A DNA stretch of 50,080 nucleotides, from NCBI RefSeq assembly GCF_030705605.1, contig NZ_JAPCKK010000015.1, positions 1 to 50,080 of the forward strand. The letters are read 5' to 3'. The position numbers and the translations under genes are program-made. A model generated the notes under the pieces. The model was not told the DNA's origin and did not search any database. It saw only the letters and a program-made list of their open reading frames with translations. Each line of letters opens with the position of its first letter. The stretch's first letter is position 1. The DNA comes from Paenibacillus zeirhizosphaerae. Its GTDB lineage: Bacteria > Bacillota > Bacilli > Paenibacillales > Paenibacillaceae. Below, piece by piece: positions 36,316 to 44,281 of the stretch.

Positions 36316-36339
36316 AGAAACAGAGAAACAGAGAAACAG
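36316..36339. repeat. Short tandem repeat, 3 x AGAAACAG
   Basis: Three perfect head-to-tail copies of the octamer AGAAACAG. Octamer repeats can vary by slippage; no coding or promoter role is apparent. Confidence 0.8.
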
Positions 36340-36529
36340 ACGAATGCCTATCCTAGCCCCACCTATTCCCTGAGCGAGAGGGATAATCGTACAAAGCAGC
36401 GTGCAGGGGCATCAAGACACGAACCCAATAGACAGCCACCTCAGTCTGGGAGTCTGAAGTTTATTTGGAAATTAACTGGTGCGCTGGCTGTCGGATTCAA
36501 TGGATTCGATCATCAGCTTGGAAGCTGCC

Positions 36530-36649
36530 TCAGTCCATCGTTGCTTTGACGATAATCCCGTCGACCATTTGGATATTCATGAAAATTTCTTCAAAGTCCA
36601 GCAGGATGATTTTATATCCCAAGGACTTTAACTGCTGCTTGTTCGAAGA
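36530..36649 (-). pseudogene. Possible 3' fragment of a lost gene
   Basis: A minus-strand frame of 39 codons, closed by stops on both sides and without a start. It reads as believable protein: 'LKSLGYKIILLDFEEIF' and 'QMVDGIIVKATMD' followed by TGA. The alternating hydrophobic strands and charged turn look like the C-terminus of a folded domain. The upstream sequence is AT-rich and non-coding. No family is recognised, so chance remains possible. Confidence 0.3.
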
Positions 36650-36699
36650 TTAAAGAGAAACAGCTCAATAACCATATAATAATTTTTTCACTAAAACAT

Positions 36700-36711
36700 T
36701 ATAACGTTATA
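36700..36711. promoter_or_regulatory. Palindrome upstream of the amino-sugar-acid operon
   Basis: TATAACGTTATA is a perfect 12-base palindrome about 120 bases before the first gene of the operon and in a promoter-like AT-rich stretch. It is a candidate operator for the GntR protein encoded at the end of the operon. Confidence 0.35.
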
Positions 36712-36833
36712 TTCTTTTATTGCTCAAGATGTGGTATTGTGATCTTATAAAGAGCGGCTGCTCCGGTAAGAGAGGGAGCGAAACAAGCTATCGCTTAGGA
36801 AGGATGGAACGCCGTTCGGGAAGGAAGGAGTAC

Positions 36834-37934
36834 ATGTCTGAACGCTTGGTCATACGCAATGTGAAATTCGTCGATGGACAGTCTGCCGACATTGCTGTCG
36901 AGAACGGGAAAATTGCAGAGATTGCTCAAGCCGGTTCACTGCCGGGAAGCGATGGTTTTGATGGAACCGGGCTGTACGTATCCAGCGGCTGGATCGATAT
37001 GCATGTGCATGCTTTTCCGGAGTTTGACCCGTATGGAGATGAGATCGACGAGATTGGCGTCAAGCAAGGGGTTACAACGATCATTGATGCAGGAAGCTGT
37101 GGCGCCGACCGGATCGGGGATCTGAAAACAAGTGCGGCTAGCGCGAATACTCGTTGTTATGCATTTCTGAACATATCGCATATCGGCTTGCAGCGGGTGG
37201 ATGAGCTGTCACAGTTGGAGTGGATTGATAAGGATCGGGTCAAGGAGGCTGTCACTCTGTATCCGGATTTCATTGTCGGCCTGAAGGCGCGTATCAGCCG
37301 CAGCGTGGTGAAGGAGAGCGGGATACGGCCGTTGCAGCTTGCACGTGAGCTGTCGGAGGATACCGGTCTGCCGCTGATGGTGCATATCGGCTCGGCTCCT
37401 CCGCAAATCGAAGAGGTGATCCCTTTGCTCGCCAAAGGGGACGTGGTGACCCACTATCTGAACGGCAAGCCGAACAATTTGTTCGATGAAACAGGTAAAC
37501 CGCTGCCCGTGCTGGTCGATGCGGTCAATAGAGGAGTGCATCTGGATGTCGGCCACGGTTCGGCGAGCTTCTCATTCAAGGTTGCCGAGCATGCCAAGCG
37601 AAACGGCATTCAGCCTGACACGATCAGCACCGACATTTACCGGGGCAACCGTCTGAACGGACCAGTCTACAGCATGGCGAACGTGTTGTCCAAGTTTTTA
37701 TACCTGGGCTACAGCCTGGAAGAGGTTATTCAGGCAGTCACCGTCAAAGCTGCGGACTGGCTTGGCAAGCCTGAGCTCGGCCGGATTCAGGTGGGAGACG
37801 ATGCCAACCTGACGCTGTTTGCCGTCAAGCAGGAGCCGATTGTGTTTGTCGATTCCGAGGGCGAGGAACGGACTGCGGATCAATATATCGAAGCTAAAGG
37901 AGCTGTCATTCATGGATCATTCTTTACTTGCTAA
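36834..37934 (+). CDS. Amidohydrolase/deacetylase-family metallohydrolase
   Basis: 366 residues, cytoplasmic, of the amidohydrolase TIM-barrel superfamily (EF_0837/AHA_3915-type). The barrel opens with the metal-binding HxH in 'GWIDMHVHAF' (H57, H59). 'DAGSCGADRIGDL', 'LMVHIGSAPP' with a further His, and 'LDVGHGSASFSF' supply the remaining ligands. ATG 36834 is chosen because AAGGAG lies just upstream. It overlaps the dgaE-like gene by 23 bases. In this gene order the family is thought to deacetylate or open an amino-sugar-acid precursor; the exact substrate is not proven. Confidence 0.88.
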   Translation: MSERLVIRNVKFVDGQSADIAVENGKIAEIAQAGSLPGSDGFDGTGLYVSSGWIDMHVHAFPEFDPYGDEIDEIGVKQGVTTIIDAGSCGADRIGDLKTSAASANTRCYAFLNISHIGLQRVDELSQLEWIDKDRVKEAVTLYPDFIVGLKARISRSVVKESGIRPLQLARELSEDTGLPLMVHIGSAPPQIEEVIPLLAKGDVVTHYLNGKPNNLFDETGKPLPVLVDAVNRGVHLDVGHGSASFSFKVAEHAKRNGIQPDTISTDIYRGNRLNGPVYSMANVLSKFLYLGYSLEEVIQAVTVKAADWLGKPELGRIQVGDDANLTLFAVKQEPIVFVDSEGEERTADQYIEAKGAVIHGSFFTC

Positions 37935-39015
37935 ATACGGATTGAAGCGGGTGATTAACGCCAGCGGCCGCATGAGCATCCTGGGCGTCTCTGCGCCTAC
38001 CGATACGGTGATGGAGGCGATGAAAACTGGCGGGCAGCAGTATGTGGAGATTGCTGACCTGGTGAATAAAGCCGGCGACCATATTGCAGGTATAATGGGC
38101 TCGGAGGCTGCGGTTGTTGTCAACTCGGCTTCCAGCGGCATTGCCCTGTCGGTAGCAGCGATCGTGACCCAGGGCAACAAGCGCCTGAGCGAGCGGCTTC
38201 ATCAGGACCCGATTGCCAAGAACGAGATTATTATCCTGAAGGGACATAACGTGCAGTACGGTGCTCCTGTAGAGACCATGGTGTATTTGGGCGGAGGCAA
38301 GCTCGTCGAGGTAGGCTATGCCAATGAGGGCAAAAAAGAACATGTCGAGGACGCCATAAACGAGCAGACGGCGGCTATTTTGTATGTAAAATCCCATCAC
38401 AGTGTGCAGAAGAACATGATCTCCGTAGAGGAAGCTTGGGAAATTGCCCAGCGGCGCGAGGTGCCGCTCATTGTTGATGCGGCGGCGGAAGAGGATATTT
38501 ATAAATATGTGAAAGTGTCCGACCTGGCCATTTACAGCGGTTCCAAAGCGATTGAAGGACCGACCTCCGGCATTGTCGCTGGCAAACGTCAATATATTGA
38601 ATGGCTCAAGGTGCAATTGCACGGCATCGGGCGCAGTATGAAGGTTGGCAAGGAATCGACCTTTGGCTTGCTGCAGGCGCTCGACGAATATACCCGCAAA
38701 GCGGACAAAAGCGAGCAGGAGAAGGAATCACTGCAGGCGCTCATGGCACTGAATGACCTGCCGGGCGTCCGGGTGAGCATCGTGCAGGATGAGGCGGGCA
38801 GAGCGATTTTCCGCGGCCGTATCCAGGTTAACGCAGCAGAAGCAGGCATGGATGCCAAACAGGTAAATGACCAGTTACGCGAAGGGCAGATTGCCATCTA
38901 TACACGCGATTACGGAGTGCGGCAAGGATATTTCGATCTGGATGCGCGTTCTTTTCAAGGGGATGACATCCAGGTGATCGTATCCAGAATTCAGGAAATA
39001 GTAGGAGGAAAATAA
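37912..39015 (+). CDS. dgaE: DgaE-like PLP-dependent ammonia-lyase (D-glucosaminate-6-phosphate type)
   Basis: 367 residues, SelA-like fold type I PLP enzyme. The Schiff-base lysine lies in 'IYSGSKAIEGPTSG' (K212). 'GSEAAVVVNSASSGIALSVAA' is the phosphate-binding region and 'PLIVDAAAEED' places the aspartate that contacts the PLP nitrogen. In Salmonella, DgaE converts D-glucosaminate-6-phosphate to 2-keto-3-deoxygluconate-6-phosphate plus ammonia. Start at ATG 37912 inside the upstream gene (23-base overlap), with AAAGGAG before it. The aldolase follows after one base. Related members act on other amino sugar acids, so the exact substrate is open. Confidence 0.88.
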   Translation: MDHSLLAKYGLKRVINASGRMSILGVSAPTDTVMEAMKTGGQQYVEIADLVNKAGDHIAGIMGSEAAVVVNSASSGIALSVAAIVTQGNKRLSERLHQDPIAKNEIIILKGHNVQYGAPVETMVYLGGGKLVEVGYANEGKKEHVEDAINEQTAAILYVKSHHSVQKNMISVEEAWEIAQRREVPLIVDAAAEEDIYKYVKVSDLAIYSGSKAIEGPTSGIVAGKRQYIEWLKVQLHGIGRSMKVGKESTFGLLQALDEYTRKADKSEQEKESLQALMALNDLPGVRVSIVQDEAGRAIFRGRIQVNAAEAGMDAKQVNDQLREGQIAIYTRDYGVRQGYFDLDARSFQGDDIQVIVSRIQEIVGGK

Positions 39016-39016
39016 C

Positions 39017-39772
39017 ATGTCGATAATGGAAAAACGACTTTACAAAAAACGTGCGGCGCTGAATGTGCTGGCAGGCAGCATCGAGAACGCCCGTGAGGTA
39101 TATGAGGCCGCTGAAGGCCATGTCATTGTCGGGGTATTGTCCAAAAATTATCCGGATGCAGCAACGGCTGTCGCTGCCATGAAGGAATATGGAGCGGCTA
39201 TCGAAGACGCCGTGTCCATCGGCCTGGGCGCGGGAGACAACCGGCAGGCGGCTGTCGTGGCGGAAATCGCGAAAAGCTATGGCGGCACCCATATCAACCA
39301 GGTGTTCACAGCCGTCGGAGCGACCTGCGCCAATCTGGACACCCGCGATAGCTGGATTAACAGCCTCGTGTCTCCATGCGGCCGTCCCGGTTACGTGAAC
39401 ATTTCGACAGGTCCGTTCAGTGCGGCTTTGTCTGAGCATGCTATTGTACCTGTAAAAGCAGCGATTGCGCTGGTGCGCGATATGGGCGGAAATGCACTGA
39501 AATATTTCCCGATGCAAGGACTTCAGCTTGAGGATGAATTTCGGGCGGTGGCACGGGCATGTGGTGAGGAAGGCTTTGCTCTGGAACCAACAGGCGGCAT
39601 TGATTTGGACAATTTCGAAGCCATTCTGCGCATAACGCTTGAAGCGGGTGTTCCACAGGTGATCCCGCATGTGTATTCTTCCATTATCGATAAGGACACG
39701 GGCAGCACGAACGTCAAGGACGTACAGGTGCTGTACGAAACGATGAAAAAGCTGGTGGATCAATATGCATAA
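39017..39772 (+). CDS. dgaF: DgaF-like 2-dehydro-3-deoxyphosphogluconate aldolase
   Basis: 251 residues, class I aldolase of the KDPG/KHG family, DgaF subgroup. The Schiff-base lysine is K162 in 'NALKYFPMQGL'. 'EPTGGIDLDNFEAILRITLEAGVPQVIPHVYSSI' is the phosphate-binding C-terminal part. The reaction is cleavage of 2-keto-3-deoxygluconate-6-phosphate to pyruvate and glyceraldehyde-3-phosphate, which follows directly from the DgaE reaction. AGGAGG lies before the ATG. It overlaps the kinase gene by eight bases. Confidence 0.9.
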   Translation: MSIMEKRLYKKRAALNVLAGSIENAREVYEAAEGHVIVGVLSKNYPDAATAVAAMKEYGAAIEDAVSIGLGAGDNRQAAVVAEIAKSYGGTHINQVFTAVGATCANLDTRDSWINSLVSPCGRPGYVNISTGPFSAALSEHAIVPVKAAIALVRDMGGNALKYFPMQGLQLEDEFRAVARACGEEGFALEPTGGIDLDNFEAILRITLEAGVPQVIPHVYSSIIDKDTGSTNVKDVQVLYETMKKLVDQYA

Positions 39773-40781
39773 ACATGTGGCCGCATTTGGCGAAGTGATG
39801 ATGCGGCTGCAGGTACCCGGCTACGACACGCTGGCACAGGCGGATACGCTCCGGTATACCTTTTCGGGAACAGGAGTGAATATTGTATCTGCCCTGGCAC
39901 GTTTTGGCCATACCGGATACCTGGTAACAATGCTGCCTGACAATCCACTGGGCGAAGCCGCAATAGCATATTTGCGCAAGTTAGGTATATCCACCACGTT
40001 CATCCAGCGGGGCGGACGGTTTGTTGGTATGTATTTTCTGGAGAACGGATTTGGCATGCGTCCCAGTAGGGTTACCTATACGGATCGGCTGGGCAGCAGC
40101 TTTAACCAGGCTCCGCTGGACAGCTACGATCCTGTAGAGATTGCGGGTAATGTGGATATCATGCACTTCTGCGGAATTACACTAGCGATGAACGACACGG
40201 TGCGCGGGCATATGAAAAGGCTGGCCGCAGCAGTGAAGCAGGCGGGTGGCAAGGTCGTGTTCGACTGCAATTTCCGGCCTGCTCTGTGGGGAGACGGCGG
40301 ATATGCAGTGGCCAAACCGCATTATGAGGAAATGTTGGACCTTGCCGATATCGTCATGATGAATGAAAAGGATGCGCTGCATATTCTCGGGTTGGAAACA
40401 CAGGCCACAGAGCGGAAGGAGCAGTTGCTGGACTTGATCCCGCAGGTTGCCAGCAAGTTTGGCATTGCGGTGGTTGCCGGGACGCATCGGTCCATCAATC
40501 GGGATAACAGCCATTCGCTGCAGGGGTATATCTATAAAAAAGGACAATTTGAATTTTCGGACACGCTTAACTTTATGGTGTATGATCGTATAGGAGCGGG
40601 AGATGCATATGCGAGCGGCATTATTCACGGCGAAATCTGGAATTTTTCCGCGAAGCGGACGGTTGATTTTGCCGCTGCGGCCGCGGCGCTGGCGCATACC
40701 GTGTCTGGCGATACGCCGAATGCATCCGAGGCCGAAGTGATGAAGGCCATGACCCAAATGATGCCTGATGTAGAAAGGTAG
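39765..40781 (+). CDS. PfkB-family sugar kinase (2-keto-3-deoxygluconate kinase-like)
   Basis: 338 residues, ribokinase fold. The N-terminal 'AAFGEVMMRLQVPG' and the C-terminal PfkB signature 'DRIGAGDAYASGIIHG', with catalytic base D280, are intact. The glycine pair of the substrate lid is in 'FSGTGVNIVSALARFG'. KdgK enzymes of this type phosphorylate 2-keto-3-deoxygluconate. Here the kinase could instead phosphorylate the amino sugar acid before DgaE, replacing the PTS phosphorylation of the Salmonella pathway (inference). Overlaps dgaF by eight bases. Confidence 0.9.
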   Translation: MHKHVAAFGEVMMRLQVPGYDTLAQADTLRYTFSGTGVNIVSALARFGHTGYLVTMLPDNPLGEAAIAYLRKLGISTTFIQRGGRFVGMYFLENGFGMRPSRVTYTDRLGSSFNQAPLDSYDPVEIAGNVDIMHFCGITLAMNDTVRGHMKRLAAAVKQAGGKVVFDCNFRPALWGDGGYAVAKPHYEEMLDLADIVMMNEKDALHILGLETQATERKEQLLDLIPQVASKFGIAVVAGTHRSINRDNSHSLQGYIYKKGQFEFSDTLNFMVYDRIGAGDAYASGIIHGEIWNFSAKRTVDFAAAAAALAHTVSGDTPNASEAEVMKAMTQMMPDVER

Positions 40782-40790
40782 TGACGCGGA

Positions 40791-41510
40791 TTGTCCATTA
40801 CGCGCAAAAATGGGCCGTTATATTTGCAAATCAAAAAAATTCTGAAAGACCGGATATTGCACGGCATTTATCCCTTGGGCACGATTATTCCGTCCGAGCC
40901 GCAGCTTGAAAAAGAGTTCGGCGTCAGCAAAGTGACCGTCCGCAATGCGGTGCAGGAATTATGTCAGGAAGGTTATCTGGAAAAACGAAGCGGTGTAGGC
41001 ACGACAGTTCTCCGCAATCGTTCCTTGTCCCGGTTGTCCAAAGGGAAACGGTTTACGGAAATTCTGGTCGACGAAGGCCATCGGATTGAGAAGAAGCTGC
41101 TTGGTTCGGAAATGGTGAATAATGATGCGTTATCCGAGCCTTTTCAGTTGTTCGGGGAGCGCTGCCTGCGGATCGAGCGGCTGTACCTGCTTGATGGTAA
41201 GCCGTATATTCATTATGTGCATTACCTCATTCCCTCGGCTGTTGCTGTAACAGGGGATGAAAGTGCGGATATGCAATCACTGTACGATTTGATCGAAGAA
41301 AATGATATCAGTCTGGACCGATTTCGCGATGCGTTTACCGTTGGCACGGCAAGTGCCGAAACCGGACGTCTGCTTGGCCTCCCGGAAGGGGCCGCTACAC
41401 TTAGGCGTGTCCGGTATTCCTATAGTGCGGACGGTAGTGTCATTGAATACAGCATTGGTCATTACAATACAGAGCTCCAGCCTTATCTTGTGAGCTATGA
41501 TGCCCCTTGA
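40791..41510 (+). CDS. GntR-family regulator with UTRA domain (HutC type)
   Basis: 239 residues. The N-terminal winged HTH (about 5-75) reads 'LYLQIKKILKDRILHGIYPLGTIIPSEPQLEKEFGVSKVTVRNAVQEL'. The C-terminal UTRA effector domain (about 90-235) shows 'CLRIERLYLLDGKPYIHYVHYLIPS' and 'VRYSYSADGSVIEYSIGHYN'. TTG start 9 bases after the kinase stop. It is the last gene of the operon, so it likely controls the operon in response to a phosphorylated sugar intermediate, which is usual for HutC-type proteins. Confidence 0.93.
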   Translation: MSITRKNGPLYLQIKKILKDRILHGIYPLGTIIPSEPQLEKEFGVSKVTVRNAVQELCQEGYLEKRSGVGTTVLRNRSLSRLSKGKRFTEILVDEGHRIEKKLLGSEMVNNDALSEPFQLFGERCLRIERLYLLDGKPYIHYVHYLIPSAVAVTGDESADMQSLYDLIEENDISLDRFRDAFTVGTASAETGRLLGLPEGAATLRRVRYSYSADGSVIEYSIGHYNTELQPYLVSYDAP

Positions 41511-41547
41511 TGATCGGCAGTTTGTTTTTCTGATTTGGCAAAGCCTG

Positions 41548-41594
41548 TGAAAAGGCGGCCTCCTTGGTTATAAACCAGGGGAGCCGTCTTTTCG
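41548..41594 (+). terminator. Terminator after the amino-sugar-acid operon
   Basis: AAAAGGCGGC and TTGG pair with CCAG and GCCGTCTTTT as a long interrupted hairpin ending in a T-run. Confidence 0.75.
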
Positions 41595-41683
41595 TGCTTG
41601 AATGCAGTTATAATCATTTACAAACCGATGGTCGGTATTTATAATAGAAAAATACAAATATCAAATCCACATGGAGGGACGCT

Positions 41684-42286
41684 TTGAAACAAGAGGAACG
41701 CAGGCAGCAAACGGTAAGAAGGTTGATGGATACGACCAAAGAATTAATAACGGAAAAGGGCTGTAATTCCATCACAATGAAGGACATCGTGAATAGGTCT
41801 GGGCTGTCCAAAGGTGCCATTTTTCATTATGTAAAAAGCAAAAATGAAATTTTTGTCTGGGTGCTGCAGGAACGTCTCGAAGAAACAAACGAAAATTTCA
41901 TGGATGCGGTCGAGCATGGTCGCCGAAATTTCGACGAGCCGATGCAGAAGATTCAGGAAAGCATCATTGCATATGAAAATCCGAATGACGTAACGAATAA
42001 GGTATTGCTGTACTTACTTGGAAGAGAAGAAGACCCCTTGGTCGCGGAAGCATTGAAGCAGTATTACGAGCGTTCCGTGCATTTATCCAGGATGTGGATT
42101 GAAACAGGCCAGAAGTACGGAGTTATTCCTGAAACGGTGAATGCGAACAGAAAAGCAGACATGTTCACGCTTATGACCTTCGGATTAAGAATGCGTTCAA
42201 GTATTCCGCACACACAGACGAGTTTTAATGCGCAAGATTTATCGGGGGTTATTCGCCAAATTTTAAATCAAGGCAGCTGCTCTTAA
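41684..42286 (+). CDS. TetR/AcrR-family transcriptional regulator
   Basis: 200 residues. The N-terminal HTH 'TKELITEKGCNSITMKDIVNRSGLSKGAIFHYVKSKNEIFVWVL' is a standard TetR DNA-binding domain; the rest is an all-helical ligand domain with no assignable ligand. TTG start with GGAGGGA 5 bases upstream. It is followed after 31 bases by a DoxX-family membrane gene on the same strand, so the two likely form one unit under its control. Confidence 0.92.
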   Translation: MKQEERRQQTVRRLMDTTKELITEKGCNSITMKDIVNRSGLSKGAIFHYVKSKNEIFVWVLQERLEETNENFMDAVEHGRRNFDEPMQKIQESIIAYENPNDVTNKVLLYLLGREEDPLVAEALKQYYERSVHLSRMWIETGQKYGVIPETVNANRKADMFTLMTFGLRMRSSIPHTQTSFNAQDLSGVIRQILNQGSCS

Positions 42287-42317
42287 CGGTGATGCGCTGC
42301 TTAACGGAGGTCACACA

Positions 42318-42782
42318 ATGGAACCATTAATTGTTCTTATTGGTGTCACGATTATCATTCTTGTGGCGGGGCGCTTTGGAGTTCAGCGTTTACGTTCCTG
42401 GCCCGTTGCGCTCCGGGGCGGAGTTGCAGCTATGTTTTTGTTGACAGGCACGGTTCATTTCGTCTATATGCGGGAACAAATGATTGACATGGTACCACCT
42501 TTCTTGCCATATCCCGGTTTCATCGTGACGCTCACAGGTCTCCTGGAGCTGGCAGGAGCCGCAGGTTTGCTGTTTCGGCTCACTGTTCCTTGGGCAGCCG
42601 GAGGGCTGACGCTTCTGTTGATCCTCATGTTCCCGGCTAACGTTCACTATGCCCTTTCAGGCCTTGCGACGAAACCGGAAGATGCTTTATTTCCCCGAAC
42701 CTTGATGCAAATCGTTTTTGTGTCCGCAACCCTTGCCATCCTGATTTTTTATCTCCGTCATCGATCTGTATGGCAAAAATAA
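42318..42782 (+). CDS. DoxX-family membrane protein
   Basis: 154 residues, four predicted TM helices. 'GVAAMFLLTGTVHFVYMREQMIDMVPPFLPYPGFIVTLTGLLELAGAAGLL' is the DoxX signature, with the proline-rich loop and GxxELAGA helix. The family is linked to redox and quinone chemistry or to unknown membrane functions. AACGGAGG precedes the ATG. Probably cotranscribed with and regulated by the upstream TetR protein. Confidence 0.88.
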   Translation: MEPLIVLIGVTIIILVAGRFGVQRLRSWPVALRGGVAAMFLLTGTVHFVYMREQMIDMVPPFLPYPGFIVTLTGLLELAGAAGLLFRLTVPWAAGGLTLLLILMFPANVHYALSGLATKPEDALFPRTLMQIVFVSATLAILIFYLRHRSVWQK

Positions 42783-42845
42783 AAAGGGCGGTAGATTATC
42801 GGATGATAAATATTATTTTTATACTCACTATGCTAAAAAAGAGAG

Positions 42846-42874
42846 TTGACAGCATCTTACCTGCCATGTAATAT
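42846..42874 (+). promoter_or_regulatory. Sigma-A promoter of the riboswitch transcript
   Basis: A perfect -35 TTGACA (42846-42851), a 17-base spacer and a -10 TAATAT (42869-42874). It gives a leader of about 260 bases that contains the purine aptamer and terminator. Confidence 0.75.
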
Positions 42875-42925
42875 ATGAAGCGTTGTCCATGAACATTACG
42901 CTGCGGAAACGCACTATTCTATAAT

Positions 42926-43055
42926 CCATTCGTATAACCTCGCAGGCAAATGCGTGTACAAGGGCGAGGGTTTCTACAGGGAGCCTTAACTTCCTAACTA
43001 CGGAGCCGTGAAACGAGCTTTATGCTCGTATCAGGTGACGGAGTTAGGATTTTTT
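42926..43055 (+). ncRNA. Guanine-type purine riboswitch with overlapping terminator
   Basis: The aptamer (about 42928-43007) has P1 TTCGTA/TACGGA and the J1/2-like TATAAC. P2 is CCTCGC/GCGAGG, J2/3 is TTTCTAC and P3 is AGGGAG/CTTCCT with loop CCTTAA. J3/1 AACTACG places a C at the specificity position (C74 in xpt numbering), which predicts guanine/hypoxanthine-type recognition. The P2 loop is about 20 bases instead of the usual 7. The expression platform is a terminator whose left arm TCCTAACT (42992-42999) is the right side of P3 plus J3/1. Its right arm is AGTTAGGA (43042-43049), followed by T6. The terminator has an internal ACGAGC/GCTCGT hairpin. Because aptamer and terminator exclude each other, ligand binding should turn expression ON. 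It controls the DMT transporter at 43141. Confidence 0.75.
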
Positions 43056-43140
43056 GCGTTCGGTTCGTCATGTGACCGAGGCATAGACGATATGTACGAC
43101 ATGTCAACGAATTCTTGATTAGCAGGAGGTTATTACAGCA

Positions 43141-44094
43141 ATGAAATATTATGTGGCCGTTCTCACGGGAGCCATGAGTTACGGCATATTATCGACAATC
43201 GTGGTTCTGGCTTACGGGCAGGGCTATCAGCTGGGCGAGGTTGTTGGCAGCCAGCTCCTGACGGGATTTATCCTGTCATGGATGCTTGCCCTATATACCA
43301 AATTCCAACAGCGCCGCAAAGCGCACGAAGCAGGCAAAGGTCAAGGCGCGGCCGCCCCGATTCAAGCCATCCAGCGGCTGACATGGAAACACCGCCTGCT
43401 CCTGATGGCTGCGGGCACGCCAACTGTCATCACCGGACTCGTGTATTATCAATCACTCCGATACATTCCGGCATCACTTGCCATCATTTTGTTGTTCCAG
43501 TTTACCTGGATCAGCGTACTGATCCAGGCGGTGGGCAAGCGACAGCGGCCTGATAAAGTAACGTTGCTGACGCTGCTAGTCCTGTTCGGCGGTACGCTGC
43601 TTGCCGCAGGTTTCCTGGAGCATGGACTTAGCGAATTCAGCGTATGGGGCATCGCGCTGGGTCTCATGTCGGCGGTAAGCTATTCGCTGTTCGTCCTGTT
43701 TAGCGGCAAAGCCGTACCGGCTGCGCACCCGGCATACAGAAGCGCCTGGATGGTAACGGGTGGCTTGATCCTGCTGTGCATTTTGTTTCCGCCAACGTTC
43801 CTCTTTAACGGATTGATTTGGAGCCAACTGCTCGTATTTGGCCTGTTGCTTGGCTTCTTCGGAGCATTCATTCCTCCCGTGCTGTTTACGATCGGCGTAC
43901 CTCATATCGGCGGGGACATGGCAGGCATCATCGGCGCGGCCGAGCTTCCAGTGGCGGTGCTAATGTCCGCCATCGTGCTTCACGAGCATGTAAGCGGACT
44001 GCAATGGATCGGCGTGATCATCGTGCTTATGGGAGTAGCTCTGCCCGAGCTGTACAAATACCGGCTTTCGCGGTCAAAGACGATTTATTCATAA
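43141..44094 (+). CDS. DMT/EamA-family transporter under a purine riboswitch
   Basis: 317 residues, ten predicted TM helices in two EamA repeats. Repeat 1 ends near 'LPASLAIILLFQFTWISVLIQ'-like sequence (seen as 'IPASLAIILLFQFTWI', a conserved EamA helix). Repeat 2 contains 'IGAAELPVAVLMSAIVLHEHVSGLQWIG', the family's C-terminal signature. DMT proteins are mostly exporters of small metabolites. AGCAGGAGG lies upstream of the ATG. It is the only gene behind the riboswitch, which suggests that it exports a purine or a purine-linked metabolite. Substrate assignment is inference. Confidence 0.88.
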   Translation: MKYYVAVLTGAMSYGILSTIVVLAYGQGYQLGEVVGSQLLTGFILSWMLALYTKFQQRRKAHEAGKGQGAAAPIQAIQRLTWKHRLLLMAAGTPTVITGLVYYQSLRYIPASLAIILLFQFTWISVLIQAVGKRQRPDKVTLLTLLVLFGGTLLAAGFLEHGLSEFSVWGIALGLMSAVSYSLFVLFSGKAVPAAHPAYRSAWMVTGGLILLCILFPPTFLFNGLIWSQLLVFGLLLGFFGAFIPPVLFTIGVPHIGGDMAGIIGAAELPVAVLMSAIVLHEHVSGLQWIGVIIVLMGVALPELYKYRLSRSKTIYS

Positions 44095-44281
44095 CCTGAG
44101 TGTATCTATGCAAGTTAAGAATATATTTAATTAATGCAGCGGCTTCGAATACAATGATCGTATAGCTAAGCGCGAAATCGCCGCCACAAGTGATCCGTCC
44201 CGAATGCCATAGTTTGCGCTGCCGAAGTGGTGTTCACGCGTCATTCGAATCAAAATACAAATTTTTGTGGAGGGGATTCAA

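Larger units (their letters stand above)
36188..36699. other. Long intergenic region, mostly without recognisable features
   Basis: About 500 bases between the two catabolic loci. Apart from a short tandem repeat (36316-36339) and a possible minus-strand gene fragment (36530-36649), I see no gene. A plus-strand frame at 36310-36549 has neither a ribosome site nor protein-like composition. Confidence 0.5.

Noticed and set aside
36316..36339. CRISPR-like direct repeats
   Set aside because: Repeats are 8 bases with no spacers; a simple tandem repeat.
36310..36549. 79-codon plus-strand frame in the long intergenic region
   Set aside because: Contains the translated octamer repeat and has no ribosome site; composition unlike the neighbouring genes.
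42926..43055. Guanidine-I (ykkC) riboswitch as an alternative for the leader of the DMT gene
   Set aside because: The 'CTACAGGGA' stretch is superficially similar, but the P2/P3 arrangement with TTTCTAC and AACTACG fits the purine aptamer and the other ykkC signatures are absent.
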